The notes under the pieces are model-generated. The model saw nothing but the letters and a program-made list of their open reading frames with translations, was not told the origin of the DNA and searched no databases. A stretch of DNA of 10,397 nt, from the NCBI GenBank assembly GCA_021793895.1, contig JAJYRW010000035.1, positions 1-10,397 of the forward strand. The letters are read 5' to 3'. Origin of the DNA: Actinomycetes bacterium. GTDB taxonomy: Bacteria; Actinomycetota; Actinomycetes; Actinomycetales; JAJYRW01. Positions within the stretch are counted from its first letter, which is position 1. The number at the start of each line of letters is the position of its first letter. Below, piece by piece: positions 5,435 to 10,397 of the stretch. A program made the position numbers and the translations under genes.

Positions 5435-7245
5435 GTTTCGAAGAACCCACCACCGGCTCTGCCCCGGGTCCTACCCACGCTTCCCCCACCGCCCTTTCAC
5501 ACCTTCCGCCCGCCTTTCCGGGGCGTGCTCCGTGGGGAACTGCCCGAAAACTGCGCGCCTGGCAGGCCGCTGCGGTGGAACAGTACCTCGCGCAGGAGCC
5601 GCGTGACTTTTTAGCCGTCGCCACACCCGGTGCGGGTAAAACCACTTTCGCGCTGACAGTAGCGGCCGAGCTATTAGCGCGCGGCACTATTCGTCGCATC
5701 ACGGTGGTCACCCCCACTGAACACCTCAAAACTCAGTGGGCCGATGCGGCCGGCCGGGCTGGGATGCGCCTAGACCCGCGATTTCGCAACGCGCAGGGCC
5801 GGCACGGGGCCGGATACGTCGGGGTGGCCGTTACCTACGCCCAGGTGGCGGCCAACCCGTACTTGCACCGGGCTCGCACCCAGGCAGAACGCACGCTGGT
5901 GATCTTGGACGAGGTCCACCACGGCGGTGACGCACTGTAGTGGGGCGATGCCATGTTAGAAGCATTTGATTCGGCAACGCGGCGCCTAAGTCTTACGGGC
6001 ACCCCATTTCGATCCGATACAGCTGCAATCCCGTTCGTTCGCTACGACATTGGCGCCGATGGTGTGCGCCGCTCCAGCGCCGACTACACCTACGGATACA
6101 GCGATGCGCTGCGCGACGGCGTGGTGCGGCCCGTAATTTTTTTGGCATACTCCGGTCAAATGCGGTGGCGCACGAACGCCGGTGATGAAGTAGCCGCCCG
6201 ACTGGGCGAACCCCTTACTAAAGACTTAACCGCCCAGGCCTGGCGCACCGCCCTCGATCCAGCCGGTGAGTGGATCCCTTCCGTTTTACGAGCCGCTGAT
6301 AGCCGCCTGACCCAGGTCCGGCGAGCAATTCCCGATGCGGGCGGGTTGGTCATCGCCACCGATCAAACGGTGGCGCGCCAATATGCCCAGCAGTTACAGG
6401 AGGTATCCGGCGAGGCGCCCGTAGTGGTGCTGTCGGACGATGCGGGCGCTTCAAGTCGCATTGAAGAGTTTTCTTCCGGCAACCAGCGGTGGCTGGTGGC
6501 GGTGCGCATGGTTTCGGAAGGGGTGGACGTGCCCCGCCTGGCCGTGGGGGTCTACGCCACCTCCGCCGCAACACCGCTGTACTTTGCGCAGGCCGTTGGG
6601 CGCTTCGTGCGGGCCCGCCGCCGCGGGGAAAACGCTTCAATTTTTCTTCCCTCAGTTGGCCCGCTATTAAAACTGGGCTCCGAGCTCGAGGTTGAACGCG
6701 ATCACGCTCTAGATCGCACCGACCGCCCTACCGGCGGGGACTGGCAGCCCGAAGAAGCGCTCATCGCCCAAGCCCAGCAGGGAGCTACCGAGCCGGATCT
6801 CTTCAGCGAATTTGAGGCCCTCGATGCGCAAGCCGAATTTGATCGGGTGCTTTTTGAGGGCGGAGAATTCGGCACGGCCGCCGAGGTTGGTTCCAAAGAG
6901 GAGCAAGAATTCTTAGGGATCCCCGGCCTGTTGGACGCCAACCAGGTCACCACGCTGCTGCGCCAGCGCCAGGCGCGCCAGATGCGATCGCAAAAAAAGC
7001 GCGGCCGCGATGTCCCCGCACCGGTTGACGAAACCGCCCAGTTCACCCACCGCGATATGCGCGCGATGCGCAAAGAACTGGCAACGCTAGTGGCGGCGTG
7101 GGCCCGGCGCTCCGGGCAACCGCATGCCACGATTCACACCACGCTGCGCCAGCGCACGGGCGGCAAACCCGTGGCCGAGGCCGCCCCGACCGACATTGCC
7201 CGGCGCATCAAACTCCTGCGCGAATGGTTTTTGGGGCGCGATTAA
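5431..7245 (+). pseudogene. DEAD/DEAH-box SF2 helicase interrupted by an in-frame amber stop
   Basis: One reading frame of 604 codons encodes a superfamily 2 ATP-dependent helicase, split by TAG at 5938-5940 (codon 170). The first part (5431-5940) has LRAWQAAAVEQY, Walker A TPGAGKTT (about 65-72), motif Ia VVTPTEHLKTQW and motif II DEVH (about 160-163). The second part carries SLTGTPFR (motif III), VIATDQTVARQYAQQL, SEGVDVPRLAVGVYA (motif V), QAVGRFVRARR (motif VI) and a basic C-terminal region. ATG 5953 could restart translation, but GGGGCG is the only weak ribosome-binding candidate. Neither part alone can form the two-lobed motor. The frame is clean on both sides, with no frameshift, so the lesion is a point nonsense change: recent loss, sequence error or readthrough. 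The TTG 5431 start is forced, because TAG at 5428-5430 lies just upstream in frame. Family members act on nucleic acid; the exact role is unknown. Confidence 0.85.
5938..5940 (+). other. In-frame TAG within the helicase, 7 codons after DEVH
   Basis: The codon lies in GGDAL-stop-WGDAML. As I recall actinobacterial homologues, they read through this point with a Ser, so a single TCG-to-TAG change would explain it. TAG is the ordinary stop of hup, the ROK kinase and DUF2017 in this window, which argues against general amber recoding. Confidence 0.8.
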
Positions 7246-7328
7246 TCCCGCGCCCTGCGGCCCCAAGATGCGGGCCACCCTTGCCGGTGTAAGGATCAAG
7301 GTCATCGCGGTGCACGCCACATCCGCAC

Positions 7329-7343
7329 CGAGTTACGAACTCG
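7329..7343 (+). promoter_or_regulatory. Perfect hairpin just before the ribosome-binding site of the small membrane ORF
   Basis: CGAGTT (7329-7334) pairs with AACTCG (7338-7343) around an ACG loop, 3 bp before AGGAGG. It has no T-tract. The rest of the 116-bp gap 7246-7361 shows only a weak GGCCC/GGGCC inverted repeat (7259-7276) and no clear promoter. The hairpin could be an operator or affect translation; chance is possible for a 6-bp stem. Confidence 0.3.
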
Positions 7344-7361
7344 CACAGGAGGTCGATTGCA

Positions 7362-7514
7362 GTGGCTTTATGGCTGACGCTGATTATTGTTGGCGTGGTT
7401 TTAGCGATCCTTGGTTTTGCTGGCTTGGGCAACTTCCTAATCTGGTTGGGAATAGTTGTCCTAGTAGTTGGCTTGATCTTTACCCTGGTGGGCCGAGCCG
7501 GTCGAAGTGTTTAA
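7362..7514 (+). CDS. Small hydrophobic membrane protein, 50 residues
   Basis: GTG 7362 follows a perfect AGGAGG (7347-7352) at 9 bp, the best ribosome-binding site in the window. The product runs MALWLTLIIVGVVLAILGFA, then GLGNFLIWLGIVVLVVGLIF, then TLVGRAGRSV. It is nearly all hydrophobic through residue 43 with a central Gly/Asn break. This fits either two short membrane helices in a hairpin or one long helical segment, with the basic tail (Arg45, Arg48) on the cytoplasmic side. Tiny proteins of this look are common in actinobacteria, but I cannot assign a family or function. Its TAA (7512-7514) shares bases with the stop of convergent pncB. The uninterrupted hydrophobic frame plus the strong ribosome-binding site make it likely real despite its size. 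Confidence 0.75.
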   Translation: MALWLTLIIVGVVLAILGFAGLGNFLIWLGIVVLVVGLIFTLVGRAGRSV

Positions 7515-8860
7515 CTAACCGCTAGGTTCACGGTTTCGAGGGCCGGATCACCGCGCTGCAACCGGAGGGCGGCGCGCGGCAGTTCGGCCCTCGTTTCTGC
7601 GTGATGGGCACTGGCCCGCTGTAGTCCAGCGCTGCCAAGCATGGAGCGATCGGTCAGTTCGCCGTCCAAAATCAGCGGTATAAGTAGTTCCCGCTGCCCC
7701 TGCGCGTGATCGGGTAACGGTAGGGCGGGGGAGGCCAGGGATTCCCAGCGGTATTCGGGATCAGCCCAGATCGCCTCTTCGATCGCGACGCCGTGGGAAT
7801 CAAGTAACCGGGCCGCCCGCTTGCGGCCCCCAATTCCAGCTTTTCCGCCGCTGCCGGCTTTGGCAACCGGCTCAATTTTGCCGGCGGAGTTTTCCCGCGC
7901 GACGATTTTATAGACCATTCCCGCGGTCGGGGCTGACGAGCCGGTGACCAGCGAGGTTCCCACGCCGTAGGAGTCCACTGGAGCCTGCGCCAGCGCGGCG
8001 ATCGCGTGTTCATCCAGGTCGGAGGTGACCACGATTTCGGTCTCGTGGGCGCCCAGGTCATCGAGCAGGGCGCGCACCTCGTGGGCCTGAGCCACCAGGT
8101 CACCCGAATCTAAGCGCACCGACCCGAGTTTGGGGCCGGCGACGTCGATGGCGGTGCGCACGGCCTCGACCACGTTGTACGTGTCCACCAGCAGGGTCGT
8201 TCCCGCGCCCAGTGAGTCAATTTGCGCGCTAAATGCGTCCTTTTCGCTGTCGTGGACGAGCGTAAAAGCGTGCGCCGCGGTTCCGATGGTGGGAATTTCA
8301 TACTCCATGCCCGCCGCCAGATTTGATGTGCCGGCAAAACCCGCCACTACTGCTGCGCGCGCCGCCGCGATGGCCGAAATTTCATGCGTGCGACGCGATC
8401 CCATCTCTAAACACGGGCGCTCGCCCGCCGCGCTGACCATGCGGGCGGCGGCGGATGCGATCGCCGAATCGTGGTTGAAAATTGATAGCGCCAGCGTCTC
8501 GAGCACCACTGCTTCGGCAAAGGTCCCCTCAACAACCAGCACGGGTGAGCCGGGGAAGAAAATTTCACCCTCTTGGTAGCCCCAAATATTGCCGGTGAAC
8601 TGGTAATTCGCGAGCCAGTCGATCGTCGGGGCGTCGACAATTTCATGTGAGGCGAGCCAGTTCAACTCTTCTTCTTCGAAGCGAAAGTCGGCTAGTGACT
8701 CTAAAAATCGGCCCGTTCCGGCCACGACCCCGTAGCGGCGCCCGGGCGCGAGGCGGCGGGTGAATATTTCAAAAACTGATCGGCGGTGGGCGGCGCCCGA
8801 ACGCAAACCCGCCTGGAGCATCGTCAACTCGTAGCGGTCCGTTAAAAGGGAAGTGAGCAT
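7511..8860 (-). CDS. pncB: Nicotinate phosphoribosyltransferase
   Basis: A 449-residue cytoplasmic enzyme that joins nicotinate to PRPP, with ATP hydrolysis, to give nicotinate mononucleotide in the Preiss-Handler NAD salvage route. The N-terminus SLLTDRYELTMLQAG is diagnostic. Further family segments are EGTFAEAVVLETLALSIFNH, GSRRTHE (154-160), GTSNLAAG (177-184), GTAAHAF with the His (197) in the position of the catalytic phosphohistidine, RLDSGDL (249-255) and GVGTSLVTGS (299-308). The length agrees with the actinobacterial enzymes (about 450) and is longer than the roughly 400 of E. coli. The start ATG has no Shine-Dalgarno but a TAnnnT box 6 nt upstream, so the mRNA may be leaderless. 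It is divergent from clpS and convergent with the small membrane ORF. Confidence 0.95.
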   Translation of the reverse strand: MLTSLLTDRYELTMLQAGLRSGAAHRRSVFEIFTRRLAPGRRYGVVAGTGRFLESLADFRFEEEELNWLASHEIVDAPTIDWLANYQFTGNIWGYQEGEIFFPGSPVLVVEGTFAEAVVLETLALSIFNHDSAIASAAARMVSAAGERPCLEMGSRRTHEISAIAAARAAVVAGFAGTSNLAAGMEYEIPTIGTAAHAFTLVHDSEKDAFSAQIDSLGAGTTLLVDTYNVVEAVRTAIDVAGPKLGSVRLDSGDLVAQAHEVRALLDDLGAHETEIVVTSDLDEHAIAALAQAPVDSYGVGTSLVTGSSAPTAGMVYKIVARENSAGKIEPVAKAGSGGKAGIGGRKRAARLLDSHGVAIEEAIWADPEYRWESLASPALPLPDHAQGQRELLIPLILDGELTDRSMLGSAGLQRASAHHAETRAELPRAALRLQRGDPALETVNLAVS

Positions 8861-8866
8861 CTTCTA

Positions 8867-8872
8867 AGCCTA
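8867..8872 (-). promoter_or_regulatory. Candidate -10 box of pncB, leaderless arrangement
   Basis: On the minus strand TAGGCT is followed by exactly 6 nt (TAGAAG) and then the ATG of pncB. A -10 box ends about 7 nt before the transcription start, so transcription would begin on the ATG. No -35 box is seen at 16-18 bp, which is common for TAnnnT promoters in actinobacteria. Confidence 0.45.
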
Positions 8873-8911
8873 TGACTGTGGTGGGAATCGGCCCATGTCA
8901 GCCGTCACTCC

Positions 8912-8917
8912 TACAGT
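8912..8917 (+). promoter_or_regulatory. Candidate -10 box of clpS, leaderless arrangement
   Basis: TACAGT is followed by exactly 6 nt (AGAGGG) and then the GTG of clpS, which would put the transcription start on the GTG. The only purine-rich stretch, AGAGGG, directly abuts the start codon and is too close to serve as a ribosome-binding site. No -35 is obvious. Confidence 0.45.
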
Positions 8918-8923
8918 AGAGGG

Positions 8924-9235
8924 GTGACTGGAATTTCCCGCATAGATCAACCCGATGTCGATGTAGCGGTCGATGTGGCAATCGACACGCGCCTGGATCG
9001 TCCCTGGGCGGTTGTGGTGTGGGACGATCCGGTAAACCTCATGAGTTACGTGGTGTATGTGTTCCAGCGCCACTTTGGTTACTCGCATGAAAAGGCCACG
9101 AAACTGATGTTCGAGGTGCACAATGCCGGCAAATCGGCCGTAGCGCACGGGAACCGCGAAGAGGTGGAGCGCCACGCCGAAGCCATGCACGCCTATGGCC
9201 TGTGGGCGACGATCGAGAAAACGGGGGACGGCTGA
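8924..9235 (+). CDS. clpS: ATP-dependent Clp protease adaptor ClpS
   Basis: A 103-residue adaptor that binds N-terminal destabilising residues (N-degrons) and hands substrates to the Clp ATPase. A variable acidic N-terminus of about 26 residues precedes the core [19 protein letters not shown], then [20 protein letters not shown]. The N-degron pocket residues Asp34, Asp35, Met40 and His66 correspond to E. coli Asp35, Asp36, Met40 and His66. The E. coli pocket Asn34 is Trp33 here, as in other actinobacterial ClpS. GTG 8924 has no usable ribosome-binding site but an aptly placed -10 box; GTG 8975 is a less likely alternative. Its TGA overlaps the DUF2017 ATG (TGATG), so the two should be translated together. 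Confidence 0.93.
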   Translation: MTGISRIDQPDVDVAVDVAIDTRLDRPWAVVVWDDPVNLMSYVVYVFQRHFGYSHEKATKLMFEVHNAGKSAVAHGNREEVERHAEAMHAYGLWATIEKTGDG

Positions 9236-9876
9236 TGGATGCGTTTCGGGTGGTAGCGGGCAAGTTAGAAACGATAATTGAGGACGACGAGCGGGAAGTC
9301 CTCGCCCATCTCGCCTCCGAAGTGGCCGAGTTGCTCGGAATAGATGTGGCCCAGCGGGCGGGCGAGCTCGGCCTATTTGATGACGCATCTGGCCCGAGCA
9401 GTGACGTGGAGGATCAGTGGGAGGAGATCACCCGCGCACTTCAAATGGCCGATACGGATGGGCCGGAGATGGTGGGGCCGCCGGCCGACCCGGCGGTGGA
9501 GCGGTTATTGCCACCCGTGTCGGAAGACCCGGCCATCGATGATGAATATCGGCGTTTAACCCAGACTGGTTTGCGCATGCGCAAGGGCGATCGGCTAGTG
9601 CGGTTTTGGGTGTATTTGCAGCCTGAAAACGGTCCGCTGCTGCGACTTAATGCGGGGCAGGCGGAGGAATTTATGGCTGCAATTACCGATATCCGACTGG
9701 TGGTGGGCCAGCGGCTGGGAATTGAAACAAGTGATGATCTGGAATCACTGCGCCTGCAATTCCAACTGGGCGAAGAGCCCGACCAGCGAGCCGGGCTCCT
9801 GCAGATCAGCGACGTTTTGGCGTGGTGGCAAGAATCACTCATTTCCGGCTTACAAATGCTTGGCGATGCCCATTAG
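9235..9876 (+). CDS. DUF2017 family protein, ClpS-linked, function unknown
   Basis: A 213-residue acidic, soluble protein with no signal peptide or membrane helix. Visible segments are a helical N-terminus (LETIIEDDEREVLAHLASEVAELLG), a Pro/Asp-rich middle (about 70-100), PAIDDEYRRLTQTGLRMRKGDRL, and a C-terminal helical part with ITDIRLVVGQRLGIE and ISDVLAWWQESLISGLQ. These fit actinobacterial DUF2017, which regularly follows clpS. ATG 9235 overlaps the clpS stop in TGATG and has GGGGGACGG (9223-9231) upstream; the open frame back to GTG 9202 lies inside clpS and is not used. Tight coupling with clpS suggests a role with the N-degron/Clp system, but no mechanism is known to me. Confidence 0.85.
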   Translation: MDAFRVVAGKLETIIEDDEREVLAHLASEVAELLGIDVAQRAGELGLFDDASGPSSDVEDQWEEITRALQMADTDGPEMVGPPADPAVERLLPPVSEDPAIDDEYRRLTQTGLRMRKGDRLVRFWVYLQPENGPLLRLNAGQAEEFMAAITDIRLVVGQRLGIETSDDLESLRLQFQLGEEPDQRAGLLQISDVLAWWQESLISGLQMLGDAH

Positions 9877-9887
9877 GCTGAAGCGTT

Positions 9888-10397
9888 GTGACTAAGGCAC
9901 CAATCGGCATTTTTGACTCCGGCGTGGGCGGCTTGACCGTGGCCCGCGCCGTCATGGACCAGCTGCCGAACGAATCAGTCATTTATGTCGGCGATACCGC
10001 GCACAGCCCATACGGGTCGCAGTCTTTGCAACACGTGCGCCGACACGCGCTGGCGGTCATGGACGATCTGGTCGACCAGGGCGTAAAAATGCTGGTAATT
10101 GCCTGTAACACCGCTTCTTCAGCGGCGCTGCGCGATGCGCGCGAAAGATACTGGCACGGCATGGGAATCCCGGTGGTGGAGGTCATTCAGCCCGCGGTGC
10201 GTCGAGCGGTGCGCGTATCGAATACCGGCCGTATCGGACTGATTGCCACCAAGGCCACCATTGAGTCCGGCGCCTATGAAGAGAGCTTTACCGCGGCAGT
10301 CGACCTCACCTTAACCACCCAGGCGTGCCCGCGGTTTGTGGAATTCGTTGAGGCCGGAGTGACTGCAGGCCCGGAGGTTTTGGCCGTAGAGAGGCAG
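9888..10397 (+). CDS. murI: Glutamate racemase (3' partial)
   Basis: The first 170 residues of the cytoplasmic enzyme that interconverts L- and D-glutamate to supply D-Glu for peptidoglycan. [14 protein letters not shown] (residues 7-20) carries the conserved Asp-Ser. [11 protein letters not shown] (36-46) is the substrate-site loop, with His-Ser where many relatives have Arg-x. [10 protein letters not shown] contains the first catalytic Cys (about 67). [12 protein letters not shown] and the [17 protein letters not shown] motif follow. The second catalytic Cys (GCTHxP) lies beyond the window, so completeness cannot be judged. GTG 9888 begins 11 bp after the DUF2017 stop; no strong Shine-Dalgarno is present. 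It probably continues the clpS-DUF2017 transcript. Confidence 0.93.
   Translation, partial: MTKAPIGIFDSGVGGLTVARAVMDQLPNESVIYVGDTAHSPYGSQSLQHVRRHALAVMDDLVDQGVKMLVIACNTASSAALRDARERYWHGMGIPVVEVIQPAVRRAVRVSNTGRIGLIATKATIESGAYEESFTAAVDLTLTTQACPRFVEFVEAGVTAGPEVLAVERQ

Noticed and set aside
5938..5940. TAG recoded as pyrrolysine or a general amber reassignment
   Set aside because: Three other genes here (hup, ROK kinase, DUF2017) end normally at TAG, and no pyl genes are visible; readthrough at this one site cannot be excluded but is not supported.
7259..7276. Terminator after the helicase (GGCCC/GGGCC)
   Set aside because: The stem is only 5 bp with an 8-nt loop and no following T-run.
7124..7525. 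A 133-codon open frame spanning the helicase 3' end and the following gap
   Set aside because: It overlaps the helicase C-terminus, its translation looks like out-of-frame GC-rich DNA, and the small membrane ORF in another frame has the strong ribosome-binding site.
9202..9234. GTG at 9202 as the start of DUF2017
   Set aside because: It would overlap clpS by 34 bp; ATG 9235 gives the usual TGATG overlap and has a purine-rich ribosome-binding site.

Overview
The window is chromosomal DNA from a moderately high-GC actinobacterium, most likely of the Actinomycetaceae type (Trueperella, Arcanobacterium, Actinomyces and relatives). The evidence is frequent GTG and TTG starts, a short actinobacterial HU, the DUF3039 + SF2 helicase pair, a ClpS with the actinobacterial WDDPVNLM segment followed by DUF2017 and murI, and a roughly 450-residue nicotinate phosphoribosyltransferase. 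No tRNA, rRNA, transposase, integrase, phage gene or CRISPR array was seen. Genus assignment is inference only.

Layout. 1-1228: 3' part of a copper protein with an extra N-terminal cupredoxin domain and a NirK-type core, closed by a hairpin terminator. 1425-1703: HU, with its own terminator. 1766-1964: intergenic region with two tandem 43-bp repeats. 1965-5063: amino-sugar block, made of a ROK repressor, a ROK sugar kinase and glucosamine-6-phosphate deaminase (nagB). 5120-7245: DUF3039 overlapping a DEAD/DEAH helicase that carries an in-frame amber stop at codon 170. 7362-7514: a 50-residue membrane peptide. It meets the convergent pncB (7511-8860, minus) tail to tail; the two stop codons share a TTAA. 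8924-10397: clpS, DUF2017 and partial murI on the plus strand.

How the genes work together. The repressor-kinase-nagB block looks like sensing, phosphorylation and deamination of an amino sugar that feeds fructose-6-phosphate into glycolysis; no nagA or transporter is visible here. ClpS delivers N-degron substrates to ClpAP/ClpCP-type proteases, and DUF2017 is its tightly overlapping, uncharacterised partner. PncB salvages nicotinate into NAD, and MurI makes D-glutamate for peptidoglycan.

Most worth a second look: the nonsense codon separating helicase motifs I-II from III-VI in an otherwise intact frame; the DUF3039/helicase pair itself; TAnnnT boxes placed exactly 6 nt before the divergent pncB and clpS starts, suggesting leaderless mRNAs; the tandem repeat upstream of the ROK repressor; and the small membrane ORF.
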